Below are positions 34,701 through 43,675 of a stretch of 64,000 nucleotides of DNA, piece by piece. The stretch is from Thalassotalea psychrophila (GTDB lineage: Bacteria; Pseudomonadota; Gammaproteobacteria; Enterobacterales; Alteromonadaceae). Numbering within the stretch: position 1 is the stretch's first letter; the number at the start of each line of letters is the position of its first letter. The notes beneath the pieces are model-generated. The model did no database searches. It was not told where the DNA came from and saw only the letters and a program-made list of their open reading frames with translations. The stretch covers positions 1,736,001-1,800,000 of the forward strand of contig NZ_CP134145.1 in assembly GCF_031583595.1 (NCBI RefSeq). Direction: 5' to 3'. The translations under genes and the position numbers were made by a program.

Positions 34701-35886
34701 TAAGGTGTTTTATAGCTGTACGATAAACCATTCACGCGTCAACGAATTCACATTTTATTCACCAAACACAAACCCTGGTGCCATTTTATGTGATTTTGAA
34801 GTTGAAAATGCCCAAGGTCAAATTATGGCAACTTGTGAACAAGAAAATTTGATAGCCGACAGTGGCGATCATATCACTCCTGGTATTTTTGCCTGGCAAC
34901 CAATAGATATGAAAACCTTCCTCAATGCACCGTTAACGAATACTAACTCGGCATTTTTATCTGGTGTTGCTATTAAAATGGCAAAATCAGCAGAGTTATC
35001 AGCCGATGCACCTAACTGGCGTAATATCATTACCTTGCAACCTGGTGAACGTGCGGTTGTATCATACCTACGTGATCTTTCTTGTGGTGTACAAGTGGGT
35101 ACCGAAGTCGGTTCAGCTGATACTAGCTGCTCCGCTGGTGGGTATGTCTTTGAGCCACTAACCGGTTTTAGCAAGTTAGCAGTTAACGCGGCAAACGCTC
35201 CAGTGATTGCAAAAGGTCAAACCTTCAGTGTTGCAGAAGATGCCAATATTGGTGATGTCTTAGGTACGGTTCGTACTTACAGCCCATACCTTAAAGAAGC
35301 GTATGCGCTCTACCCAGGGCAGGTTAAAATTAAATTGCTCAGTGCCGGCACCGGTGGCCCATTTCAACTAAGCGCTGCGGGCGAACTGTCAGTGCGAGAT
35401 CCACAATACATTGATTTTGAAAAGCAAGCTCATTACCAATTAAGCGCATTTATTCAGCGTGGTAACGATACCTCTGAAGCTGAGTTGATCACTATATCTA
35501 TACGTAATAGTAACGATAACGCACCGCTGCAACTTGCCGATATTGAACCATTAGCATTAACGCAAAATATGGCAATGACACCGTTTGCCTTGGCGGGCTA
35601 TTTTGCTGATATCGATGGCATTGGCACAACCTTTACTGCCACCGACTTACCAGACGGCCTTACCATAGATAAAAGTGGGGTGATTTCAGGAACGCCAACA
35701 CAAGGTGGCGAGTTTAGTGCCACGGTTCATATCTTTGATGGTAGTAACGAATATATTACCGACGTCGAAATATCGGTTTCCTACGATCTCGCTGCCGTAG
35801 GTTCGCCTAAAGGCGAGCGCTCATCGGGCAGTTTTGGTTATTTACTGGTCCTAGTACTAGTGTTTTGTCGCCGCCGTCTTATTTAG
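31771..35886 (+). CDS. Catalytically dead subtilisin-fold (S8) protein, copy 1
   Basis: A 1371-residue exported protein. After a signal peptide (to about 22) comes an I9-like prodomain (about 45-135), then an S8 fold clear from VGHPYPFLKVNDA, AIIGPGVDYTH, GPTRGPVSVLKPDILA and SIMSEHPQLSAAEVKALI. Every catalytic position is changed: Asp to Gly180 (IGPG), His to Arg256 (GRGTMAA), the oxyanion Asn to Asp366 (AGDRG), and Ser to Phe453 by alignment back from SIMSEHP. Long beta regions, a cadherin-like unit and a putative-Ig domain follow, ending in a hydrophobic tail plus RRR (GlyGly-CTERM-like). It lies 55 bp before an active S8 gene. A binding, scaffold or chaperone role is inference. Confidence 0.88.
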   Translation: MVFKSTSVALLVGSLLSPEAGALDANAASSTSQLPQGSVFTEQVSGSYLLTLTGSGALDRQHWQQGSDRQAILAQISQQQSSVLASVKAIQADAQLISQTRLLANQLFLTMTADTAEQIKHNDQLASVQFVTNAAATNVTTLAAKVTAEDDDSTSPNVGHPYPFLKVNDAGDNITVAIIGPGVDYTHVALGGNGEENSYAEAYFNRANAWGGFPNNVVIGGYDFNSESVMQDYNPLEYHTNITDTRDDSLEYIAGRGTMAAYTIVNSVPDAKILSYKTEGITDGADVIGEKGTHVKLMAALEMAVDPNLDGDMSDRADIILIANTLASGLGYYDERETFHSFGSLITNFVRAASATGALVVISAGDRGHFESYYNIAARALDPAALSVGSSVRAKADGEEVYRYKVAAESPIGPTRGPVSVLKPDILALNSKLTGALAGYIDGYGDIDGGNFFAATRAAAAAASIMSEHPQLSAAEVKALIVNTGMLSLENSIGVAQIGGGSLNPLAATNAYALIYQKENHQPSVNFGQVKVAGKSSFSRDLVIKNITDQSQHYQAAVIVNGEKHNNNALTISFPESVLIPANSEVVVPLTLTLDSALMAEFPIQRGSDYSLAQWEKLALHGYIQLNHQTSPGAAIHLPWLIMPMNNSSLVVNHGSDLAQWQEVLTSTPVEDRFTPPHDANWPFIGGFVAGVSYNQVELENSSNQERTLYALPSIYHSERPAAHLADVRGHIIKSIAGDVLPESQCLSGKKLTLAVTMFEPLALPAARHKDKQGVGSAVVAIKLHNQKNIELANYDPRVLDALAREVGHLSTLKVTYNTDAELVTQWYDLSIPFNYATNNQRWKTTELETISSPNSDTIVTNICTDKLFHGEISEATFNDKIGFQFITDRHVLPTVGERVITHNFSVGGHVVLPFGDEMPADTELQCEPDFVKDHAGNCIYGFSEPTADVDLNEYFNFLEAFSAEPQLNYLCTIASNKVFYSCTINHSRVNEFTFYSPNTNPGAILCDFEVENAQGQIMATCEQENLIADSGDHITPGIFAWQPIDMKTFLNAPLTNTNSAFLSGVAIKMAKSAELSADAPNWRNIITLQPGERAVVSYLRDLSCGVQVGTEVGSADTSCSAGGYVFEPLTGFSKLAVNAANAPVIAKGQTFSVAEDANIGDVLGTVRTYSPYLKEAYALYPGQVKIKLLSAGTGGPFQLSAAGELSVRDPQYIDFEKQAHYQLSAFIQRGNDTSEAELITISIRNSNDNAPLQLADIEPLALTQNMAMTPFALAGYFADIDGIGTTFTATDLPDGLTIDKSGVISGTPTQGGEFSATVHIFDGSNEYITDVEISVSYDLAAVGSPKGERSSGSFGYLLVLVLVFCRRRLI

Positions 35887-35896
35887 ACTATTTAGC

Positions 35897-35913
35897 AAGG
35901 TGCTGTGCACCTT
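35897..35913 (+). other. Intra-operon hairpin, dead/active protease junction (copy 1)
   Basis: AAGGTGC-TGT-GCACCTT, a perfect 7-bp stem with a 3-base loop, fills the gap between the two S8 genes. It has no T tract. Comparable hairpins sit at every junction of both cassettes. Confidence 0.6.
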
Positions 35914-35941
35914 ACGTAAAGACTTTATTGTGAGAAATAAT

Positions 35942-38900
35942 ATGAAAAACGTTATCACTAAGATGACATTACTAGCTGCAAGTATAGCCGTTAGTGCCAT
36001 AACCTGGGCCGAGTCAAATAATGACGGGCCTAAGTTACCATTTGCCACGAGCACACATGCCGAGCGCCAAACGACTGATATTGCCAGCATTAGTCGCACT
36101 AAGCAGTCTTTGACTAATGAATATTTTGTTATTCTTAAACAGCCACCACTGGCTCTATATGACGGTGGCATTGATGGCTTAGCGCCAACCAGTCGTTTAG
36201 GCAGTAAACATAGCAATACCACAGCGAAAGGCCTACTTAATACTAAAAGTCTCGCTTCTAAAAGATACAGAAAACACCTTGCCAATAAGCAACTTGAAGC
36301 GCAAAACCATATAGAGTCAAGATTGAAGCGCAAAGTCACCATTAACCGCCGTTATGATACGGTGTTAAATGGTTTTGTTGCTGAGTTGAGCGACAATGAA
36401 ACCCGTTTATTGCAACAGCACGACGCCATTAAATTTATTGAAAAGGTCGGCTTTGATCAAATCGATACCGATTCTGGTCCTTCATATTCGGGCGCCGATA
36501 AAGTTTGGTCAGGCACTGCCGAACATGGCACTGCCGGCAACATGGGTGAAGGCATTGTAGTTGGGATCTTAGATAGTGGCATTGCCTCGTTTTTAGAACC
36601 GGTAGATGACATTTTCGACACCGAAAATTTACCGCCGTTTCACCCTTCGTTCACCGATATTGGTGGCGACGGCTTTGATCATACCAACCCGAAAGGTAAA
36701 GGTGTTTATATTGGTGATTGTGCTTACACTCCCGCCACCGAAAATGAACCTGAACGTGTGGCCGAGCCTAACTGGTGTAATGATAAGCTGATTGGTATTG
36801 TCCCAATTGGGGTTTATGCCAAAGATATTATTAATGGCGATAATAACGAATCCCGCAACCGAACCGGACAGGATATTAATGGTCACGGCACGCACACTGC
36901 GTCTACTGCAGCCGGTAATGTTGTAAAAAATGTTAAAACCGAATCGCAATTAGGCAAGGGCCTGCGCCATTTGTATCAGGAAGATTTTACATATGAGCAA
37001 ATTAGCGGTGTAGCACCACACGCCAACATTATCGCCTATCAGGTATGTTCACCGTTGGGCTCTTGTAATCAAAGTTATGCCCTTGAAGCAATTGAACGTG
37101 CCGCTGATGATGGTGTCGATGTAATTAATTACTCCATTTCAGGGGTTGCCACCTCACCTTGGTATCATGCACAGGCATTAGGATTTCTTGCGGCGCGCAA
37201 GGCCGGACTAAATATTTCGGCCTCGGCAGGTAACTCGGGTGCAGAAGGGGCGTCCTCTATTCGTACCCCAGGTAACGCACCTTGGGTTACTGGTGTTGGC
37301 GCCAACTCACATAACCGTGGCTTTAACGATAAGGTCTTAACGCTTGTTGGCGGTCCGGCAGATTTTGCCGAAACTGAATATATTGGTAAAGGTGCTACCT
37401 CAGCATTACCGGCAACTGAGGTGGTTTTTGCCAGTGACGTTGAATTTACTGGGGAAGGAACTCATAGTCATACTCATATACATAGTATTCTTGATGAAGA
37501 AAAATATTATCATGAAAGCGATGACGCACATTCTTATCCAGCCTCTACACTAGATAATCCAGTTGCCTATGAACATACTCATGTTCATAACAATATGGAT
37601 GCTTATGATGTTTATGGTATTCAGGGCGCGTGTGGCGAAGATTCTATATCAGCCGAGGCGGTGGCCGGCAAAGTCGTAATTTGTAATCGTGGTGGCCGCG
37701 ACACTGAAGGTACGCTTAGTCGCTTGATCAAAGGTTATGCCATGCATCAGCTTGGCGCTAGTGGCTTGATTTTAATCAATACCCTAGACTCATCTGAAAC
37801 CCTAAATAATGATCATCATACTCTTCCTGCAATCCATCTTAACCGCAAGGATGGCCGTAAACTATTGGCTTGGTTAGATCAAGGTGCAGATCATAAAGTG
37901 GCGATCAATGCCTCTAATTTGGTTGCTGATGATGAAATAGCCGGGGTAATGGGCGGTTTCTCTGCACAGGGCCCAGACTCGTTTAGCCTTGATTATTTAA
38001 TACCTGCTATTTCGGCGCCGGGTGTCGGTATATTAGCTGCCGGTATCGGTAAGGGCATGAAAGATTATCGCATTAGCAAAGCGGCTCAAAGTGACATAGA
38101 TTTCCTTTATATGGATGGTACCTCAATGTCTACGCCACATGTCACCGGAATGTATGCATTGCTCAAAGCTGCTCAGCCAGAGTGGACGCCAGCACAGGCG
38201 CAATCAGCGCTAATGCTAACCGCGGCAAGTGGTTTGAAGGTTATCGATGACTATGTTGACGGTGAATATATTTATAAAGATGCCAACTTTCATTTAACCG
38301 GCTCAGGATTAGCCCGCGTTGACCGTGCAGTTGCGTCAGGACTAATTTTGACTGAAACCTTCGATGGTTATATGGCGGCAGATCCATTTGGAGATGTTCC
38401 TGGTATGGCCATTGTTGATACTGACGGTACGACACCGGCAGATCCTAACCTACGTGAAGAAAAAACACGTGTGCCGGCTGCTGGATGGCATGGTAAACCT
38501 GAACGTATGAATTTAGCCAGCCTGTCAAAAGGTGCATGTGATTACCAATGTAGCTGGACTCGAACCTTTACAGCGACCAAAGATGCTACTTGGAATGTAT
38601 CGTTTAGTTATTTAACCGAAGGTATGGAACTCACTACCAATATCGAGCAAATTAGTGTTCGTGCAGGTGAAGATTTTACCTTAGATGTTAGCGCGAATTT
38701 AGTTGGCGAATTAAAATCTGTGTGGAGCTTTGGTCGCGTACATTTAACCGCTACTGATAGCGATATTCCAGTAGCATCATTGCCTGTTGCGGTTGAGTTC
38801 GTTGCCGGTAGTACGCCAAAAGACGTAAACATTAGCGCGCATCGTGATGTTGGCACTGTTGTTGTTGAAGATGTTATTACCGTTGGTACAGAAGACTTAA

Positions 38901-40312
38901 CTTTTACTAAGTCGGGCTTGTTTAAGTCTGAAGTATTTGTTGGCGAAGTTCAACGGGCGGCAAACCCAACCAATCTATACCTGGATTATACTAAAAATGA
39001 CGGCTTAGGCTTTCACGTAATTCCGTTAGCTATTCCTGCTCTTGCTGGCCGTTTAGTGGTTGAAGTGCTTGAAACCAGTTCACCGGATCTTGATATATAT
39101 ATTGGTGTTGACCCTGATGGTGATGGCCAAATGCATCCAAACGAAATGACCGACATACGTTTTTGGAGTATTAAACCTGGTGCTAATGAATTTCTTGACT
39201 ATGAACAACCAAGAATTGGTCAATATTGGATTTTAGTACACAATTTTGGCGACCGTTTCAATGACTTCCAAGATGACGCGTTTGATCCTGCCAATCTGAT
39301 TATCGATGATTTTAAACTAGCGGTTAGTGTTATCACCGAAGACAACGACAGCTTAACCGTTACTGCGCCAAAGGAAGTGTCCCGAGAAGCCGAAGTGGCA
39401 ATGAAGATAAACTGGGAACTCGACATGGATGAAGGTGATAAAGCCTACGGTATTATAAAAGTGAGTACCGCAGAAGCTATCTTAGATAACGTTGGTACAA
39501 TCAACGTTAACTTAACCAGAGCCAGCGACGATGTACAACTATCACTTGCCAGCAATGAAACAGAGCAGACATTAGCAGGCTTTAATATCCGCTTTGCTGA
39601 AAATAACACAGGCCAAGACCGCCAGTATCAAATGTCAGTTGACTTAGTTGCAGGCAGCAGCGTTGAATTGCTCGCTTTTAATGCCAGTAACAATGGTCAA
39701 GCAACGAATGCTGATCTACAAGATGTTGAATTTAGCCAGCAGGGCGATACATTGACCTGGTCATATAATCACCCCAGTGGTAGCGCCGCCAAAACCGCCT
39801 TATTGATGGTCAATTATGCCGATGTACAAGGCTATATCGACCTGACACCAACGGTATACTCTGTACTTGATAACGCCGACAAAGGTGAAATTTCTGGTAT
39901 TGCCGAGCCGGTAATGGTTTATGCTCGACCAGTATTTGTACTTGCTGCCACTGAGCAACTCGTTGATCCAGGTAGCACCGTCACCATAGTTGCAAGCGTT
40001 GAAGATGCAGTTATTGATAATGCCCAGATCCGTTACCAATGGTCTCAGTTACAAGGGCCTAAGGTGGCTTTTAGCAAAGATCAAAACAGCATTACCTTTA
40101 CTGTACCTGACAATGCCGATGGTAAACATTTTGAATTTTCGCTTATTGGCTCAAATGGTGTACTAGAATCGAAAATCACGACGATAAATATCAGTGTAAC
40201 CGGTGAAGATGTAAATGCCGGTAGTTCAAGTTTGTCTATGTTGTTTTTCACCATAATAGCTTGTTGCAGTCGACGCAAGTTAATGCCAATCGCTAAGAAT
40301 AATAATCAGTAA
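35942..40312 (+). CDS. Active subtilisin-like S8 serine protease with PA domain, copy 1
   Basis: A large secreted serine protease, 1456 residues from the ATG at 35942 (MKNVITKMTLLAASIAV signal peptide; a GTG at 35930 is an alternative). An I9-type prodomain (about 55-165) precedes the S8 domain, with Asp211 (GILDSGIA), His315 (NGHGTHTAS), oxyanion Asn431 (SAGNSG) and Ser728 (GTSMSTPHVTG). A PA domain is inserted between the His and Ser blocks and itself carries His-rich stretches HSHTHIH (508-514) and HTHVH (545-549). Fn3-like and PPC-type domains follow (LAGRLVVEVLETSSPDLDIYI). The C-terminus (GSSSLSMLFFTIIACCSRRK) is GlyGly-CTERM-like. Confidence 0.93.
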   Translation: MKNVITKMTLLAASIAVSAITWAESNNDGPKLPFATSTHAERQTTDIASISRTKQSLTNEYFVILKQPPLALYDGGIDGLAPTSRLGSKHSNTTAKGLLNTKSLASKRYRKHLANKQLEAQNHIESRLKRKVTINRRYDTVLNGFVAELSDNETRLLQQHDAIKFIEKVGFDQIDTDSGPSYSGADKVWSGTAEHGTAGNMGEGIVVGILDSGIASFLEPVDDIFDTENLPPFHPSFTDIGGDGFDHTNPKGKGVYIGDCAYTPATENEPERVAEPNWCNDKLIGIVPIGVYAKDIINGDNNESRNRTGQDINGHGTHTASTAAGNVVKNVKTESQLGKGLRHLYQEDFTYEQISGVAPHANIIAYQVCSPLGSCNQSYALEAIERAADDGVDVINYSISGVATSPWYHAQALGFLAARKAGLNISASAGNSGAEGASSIRTPGNAPWVTGVGANSHNRGFNDKVLTLVGGPADFAETEYIGKGATSALPATEVVFASDVEFTGEGTHSHTHIHSILDEEKYYHESDDAHSYPASTLDNPVAYEHTHVHNNMDAYDVYGIQGACGEDSISAEAVAGKVVICNRGGRDTEGTLSRLIKGYAMHQLGASGLILINTLDSSETLNNDHHTLPAIHLNRKDGRKLLAWLDQGADHKVAINASNLVADDEIAGVMGGFSAQGPDSFSLDYLIPAISAPGVGILAAGIGKGMKDYRISKAAQSDIDFLYMDGTSMSTPHVTGMYALLKAAQPEWTPAQAQSALMLTAASGLKVIDDYVDGEYIYKDANFHLTGSGLARVDRAVASGLILTETFDGYMAADPFGDVPGMAIVDTDGTTPADPNLREEKTRVPAAGWHGKPERMNLASLSKGACDYQCSWTRTFTATKDATWNVSFSYLTEGMELTTNIEQISVRAGEDFTLDVSANLVGELKSVWSFGRVHLTATDSDIPVASLPVAVEFVAGSTPKDVNISAHRDVGTVVVEDVITVGTEDLTFTKSGLFKSEVFVGEVQRAANPTNLYLDYTKNDGLGFHVIPLAIPALAGRLVVEVLETSSPDLDIYIGVDPDGDGQMHPNEMTDIRFWSIKPGANEFLDYEQPRIGQYWILVHNFGDRFNDFQDDAFDPANLIIDDFKLAVSVITEDNDSLTVTAPKEVSREAEVAMKINWELDMDEGDKAYGIIKVSTAEAILDNVGTINVNLTRASDDVQLSLASNETEQTLAGFNIRFAENNTGQDRQYQMSVDLVAGSSVELLAFNASNNGQATNADLQDVEFSQQGDTLTWSYNHPSGSAAKTALLMVNYADVQGYIDLTPTVYSVLDNADKGEISGIAEPVMVYARPVFVLAATEQLVDPGSTVTIVASVEDAVIDNAQIRYQWSQLQGPKVAFSKDQNSITFTVPDNADGKHFEFSLIGSNGVLESKITTINISVTGEDVNAGSSSLSMLFFTIIACCSRRKLMPIAKNNNQ

Positions 40313-40331
40313 CAAAAAATAACATAAAATC

Positions 40332-40397
40332 CAGAAATATTGAGCACTTACATGGCTAAGTGTCGGTGCTCAATAGGTCGAGAAATCGATATTTCTG
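40332..40397 (+). other. Nested hairpins before the receptor gene (copy 1)
   Basis: TATTGAGCAC (40338-40347) pairs perfectly with 40366-40375. CAGAAATAT (40332-40340) can instead pair with ATATTTCTG (40389-40397), just before the GGGAG Shine-Dalgarno at 40399. The two stems share bases and are mutually exclusive, so the leader could switch folds. There is no T tract. Confidence 0.55.
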
Positions 40398-40409
40398 TGG
40401 GAGAAAATT

Positions 40410-43400
40410 TTGAAAAAATTAAGTTTTATTACTGTTAGCATACGAACCGGACTGGTTATTGGTATGGTTGGCAGTGCAAGTATTTATGCGGCGCAGCAGC
40501 CATTAGCTGCAATTGAAGTAACCGCAGTAAAAACGAATACAACTGCTCAACTAGATAACACCAATCAAGATGAAGCAGACACTGCTGACGAGCAAGAAAT
40601 TGAACGCGTAGAAGTAACTGGCTCACGCATTAAAGCAGTTGATCTTGAAGGAGTAAGCCCGGTTGTTGTGATCAATGCCGAAGAACTTGCGGCGAAAGGT
40701 TTTTCTACCGCATTTGATGCATTAAAAGATTTAACCCAAAACACCGGGGTAACCCAAGGTGCAGAATCGGCGGCAATGGGCGGTTTCACCCCCAATGCGC
40801 AAACGGTAAGTTTACGCGGTTTAGGCAATAATCAAACTTTAGTGTTAGTTAATGGTCGTCGCATGGCCGATTACCCGTCGCCTTATAATGGTGCCTCTAA
40901 CTTTGTTAACTTATCTGGCATCCCTATGGCCGCAATTGCGCGCATTGAAGTGGTAACTGCCGGTGCCTCAGCGGTATATGGCTCAGATGCCGTTGCTGGG
41001 GTGATGAACATTATCACCAAAAAAGATGTTGAAGATACCACCTTGAGTGTGAAAGCGGGTACGACCACGGAAGGTGGTGGTGATGAAGCCAGAATTCAAC
41101 TGGTAACCGGTTTTTCAGGTGACCGCTTTAGCCTGACTACCGCGATAGAATATCAACACCAACAGCCAATTTATTCAGCCGACCGTTCATTTATGGACTC
41201 GGTTGATGATGGCCCTGCAGGGCATCAATATTTAGACCGTGGTATTGTGGTTGTCGATGAAATGGTGCGTTTAGGTTTTTATCAAGATGATGAAGATACT
41301 GAAGACATTAACGAAGGCCGTACGCTTTATCGTGATCCTGGCGAGCAAAACTGTACAAACTCGGCCTCGGGTTACGAGTATAGCCAGCGGGTTATTGATG
41401 AAGGTACAGATGATGAATATGACTATGGTTTTTACTGTGGTGTAGACTTGTCGGGTACTCGCAGTATACGAAATGAGCGTGATACGGTATCAGCATATGT
41501 CAGTGGCATTTATGAACTAACTGATGACACCGAATTGTTTGCCGACGTAATGTACACCCAACAAGATGCGTTTATTCGCAGTGGCTTTCATTATATTAAC
41601 TCTCCTATTATTGAGTACCGCCCTAATGGCGATGGTAATATGGCTGCGTTGGCTGACGATGATAGCAAATACGAAGGCGCCGAGTTCTACGATTACCATA
41701 CCGAGCAGCGCTTATTTGCTGAACACGAATTAGGCTTTAGAGACAGCGAGGTTGAAGACACCTCGTTAATGATGAATGTGGGTGTTAAAGGTTTATTGTT
41801 TGATCAATATGACTGGGATATCACCTTCAGTCGCAGTGAAAATGAAAACAGCCAATCATCAAGCCAAATGAAAGAAGAATTGGTTCGTAACCTATTTTTA
41901 GGGGACGTTGGTGAGTTTTGGGCAGTAGATTACTCAGATGGCAAGGGCAGTGTTGGTATATTTGATCCGATCACCGCAAATACTCGTGAACAACTTATTG
42001 GCCGCCAACTAACGACTGCCGATTCTTATTCTAACTCAGTAACGGCGGTAATTTCTGGTGAAGCCTTTGAACTGCCAGCGGGCGATGCCTATTTTGCCTT
42101 AGTGGCCGAGTGGAATAAGCAAGGGTATGACATCAATTTAGATGATCGCATGTTAAATGATAGTGGCATGGGCTGGTGGAATCTCACCGGTACCGAAGGT
42201 GGTGGTGACCGCTCTCGCTATGCCGTAGGTGTCGAGCTTGAAGCGCCGTTAATGGCTGCAATGAGCTTAAAACTTGCGGGTCGTTACGATCAATATGATG
42301 ATGATACCAGTGAGGTTGGCGGACGTTTTTCACCGCAACTTGGTTTAACCTATCAGCCATTAGACAATGTGTTGCTACGGGCAAGTTGGAGTAAGAGTTT
42401 CAGAGCGCCAGATATGCATCGGGTGTTTGCCAGCGATGGTGGATATTACACCGTTGCCGTAGATTTATCGGCCTGTGAGGATCAGTATTACCAAGCAGAA
42501 CGTGATGAAAACGGTGATTTTCCTGACGATCTCGAAGCCTTTGACCCACAGCAAGCTCGTTGTCCAACTCAGTCGGTAAAAGGCAACAGTAAAGGCTCTA
42601 AAACCTTGAAAGAGGAAGAAGGTACTAACTACGGCCTTGGCGTTGTTTGGGATATCAGCGATAACTTAAATATGAGTTTTGACTGGTATACCATTGAGCT
42701 TGAGCAAGTGGTGGTTGGTGAAAGTGTTAGCAGTATTTTACAGACCGAATATTACTGTAAAGATCGCAGCAATGCCGATCCTGAAAATCCAGACTATCCA
42801 TTTCCGGTAACTGAACGTCCAGACATTGTGCCGGGCAGTGCCCAATGTATCGAAAATGATGCAAAAATCAGCCGCTCAGACAGTGGTTTTGCCGGCGAAC
42901 AAATCGATGCGGTTGCTACCTCGCACTTAAATGCAGCAAAACAGACCACCGAAGGTGTTGATGCTAAAATTCGCTACTTTACCAGTACCGATTTTGGAGA
43001 CTGGACAATGCAACTTGCCTGGACTCATACCCTAGATACCAGTTCACAATTTGATCAGGAAAGTGAAGAAATTCACAGCCGTGATTTATGGTGGAATTTC
43101 GATGCGCGTTCAACTATGAATGGCCATATTACCTGGATGCAAGAAGAGTTAGCATTAACACTTAGTGGCCGCCGTGTTGGTTCAATTCCTATTTGGAATC
43201 AGCCAGAAGAGTTCAGTGACGAAGACAGCTATCATTTTGAGCAAGTACAAAGGTTAGACCCTTATTACACCTTCAATTTTACCGCTGCGTATCGGGTGAC
43301 TGAGGGCTTATCGATGACTGCACAAGTGGTGAACATCTTTAACCCTAGACCGCCAAAAGATGAATCACATACCGCATGGCCTTACTACAATGGTGGCATA

Positions 43401-43457
43401 TACGGCGGTGCTTCGATAGGTCGTACGGTTAGCGCCGAGATCATTTATGTATTTTAA
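40410..43457 (+). CDS. TonB-dependent receptor, copy 1
   Basis: A 1015-residue outer-membrane receptor, starting at TTG after GGGAG. A signal peptide (about 1-28) leads to a TonB-box-like IERVEVTGSRIKA (about 64-76), a plug domain (about 78-200, with SLRGLGNNQTLVLVNGRRM and SAVYGSDAVAGVMNIITKK), then a 22-strand barrel ending in a terminal Phe (AEIIYVF), as needed for BAM insertion. It resembles receptors of the large oar/FecA-like group used for peptides, glycans or metal complexes. The 97-bp spacing from the protease gene and the shared cassette layout tie its ligand to that protease. The ligand itself is unknown. Confidence 0.95.
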   Translation: MKKLSFITVSIRTGLVIGMVGSASIYAAQQPLAAIEVTAVKTNTTAQLDNTNQDEADTADEQEIERVEVTGSRIKAVDLEGVSPVVVINAEELAAKGFSTAFDALKDLTQNTGVTQGAESAAMGGFTPNAQTVSLRGLGNNQTLVLVNGRRMADYPSPYNGASNFVNLSGIPMAAIARIEVVTAGASAVYGSDAVAGVMNIITKKDVEDTTLSVKAGTTTEGGGDEARIQLVTGFSGDRFSLTTAIEYQHQQPIYSADRSFMDSVDDGPAGHQYLDRGIVVVDEMVRLGFYQDDEDTEDINEGRTLYRDPGEQNCTNSASGYEYSQRVIDEGTDDEYDYGFYCGVDLSGTRSIRNERDTVSAYVSGIYELTDDTELFADVMYTQQDAFIRSGFHYINSPIIEYRPNGDGNMAALADDDSKYEGAEFYDYHTEQRLFAEHELGFRDSEVEDTSLMMNVGVKGLLFDQYDWDITFSRSENENSQSSSQMKEELVRNLFLGDVGEFWAVDYSDGKGSVGIFDPITANTREQLIGRQLTTADSYSNSVTAVISGEAFELPAGDAYFALVAEWNKQGYDINLDDRMLNDSGMGWWNLTGTEGGGDRSRYAVGVELEAPLMAAMSLKLAGRYDQYDDDTSEVGGRFSPQLGLTYQPLDNVLLRASWSKSFRAPDMHRVFASDGGYYTVAVDLSACEDQYYQAERDENGDFPDDLEAFDPQQARCPTQSVKGNSKGSKTLKEEEGTNYGLGVVWDISDNLNMSFDWYTIELEQVVVGESVSSILQTEYYCKDRSNADPENPDYPFPVTERPDIVPGSAQCIENDAKISRSDSGFAGEQIDAVATSHLNAAKQTTEGVDAKIRYFTSTDFGDWTMQLAWTHTLDTSSQFDQESEEIHSRDLWWNFDARSTMNGHITWMQEELALTLSGRRVGSIPIWNQPEEFSDEDSYHFEQVQRLDPYYTFNFTAAYRVTEGLSMTAQVVNIFNPRPPKDESHTAWPYYNGGIYGGASIGRTVSAEIIYVF

Positions 43458-43474
43458 TTACTAATTTAATCGCA

Positions 43475-43501
43475 ATGGCCATATTTAACCTGTGGCCATT
43501 A
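43475..43501 (+). terminator. Hairpin ending the first cassette
   Basis: AATGGCCA pairs with TGGCCATT around an 11-base loop, 18 bp after the receptor stop and followed by TATTTA. It is a likely transcription end, though the T tract is weak. Confidence 0.55.
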
Positions 43502-43675
43502 TTTACACTGTTTGCATAATATTATCGTGTTTATCGATACAAATAGCGTAGCTTAGCTAAAAGATATTTGTACTTGTGTACATAAATGTTGTGTGATGAA
43601 AATATTTAATACCCACGCTTTACCACAGTTAACTTTAACTTTTGGTACGCGTTGTAAACGTTAATAGAGGAAAAT

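Noticed and set aside
31771..35886. Annotating this protein as an active serine protease
   Set aside because: All catalytic and oxyanion positions are replaced, although the S8 fold is clear.
35897..35913. Junction hairpins considered as intrinsic terminators
   Set aside because: No T tract follows any of the four, and terminating there would cut off the partner genes, so they are listed as intra-operon structures.
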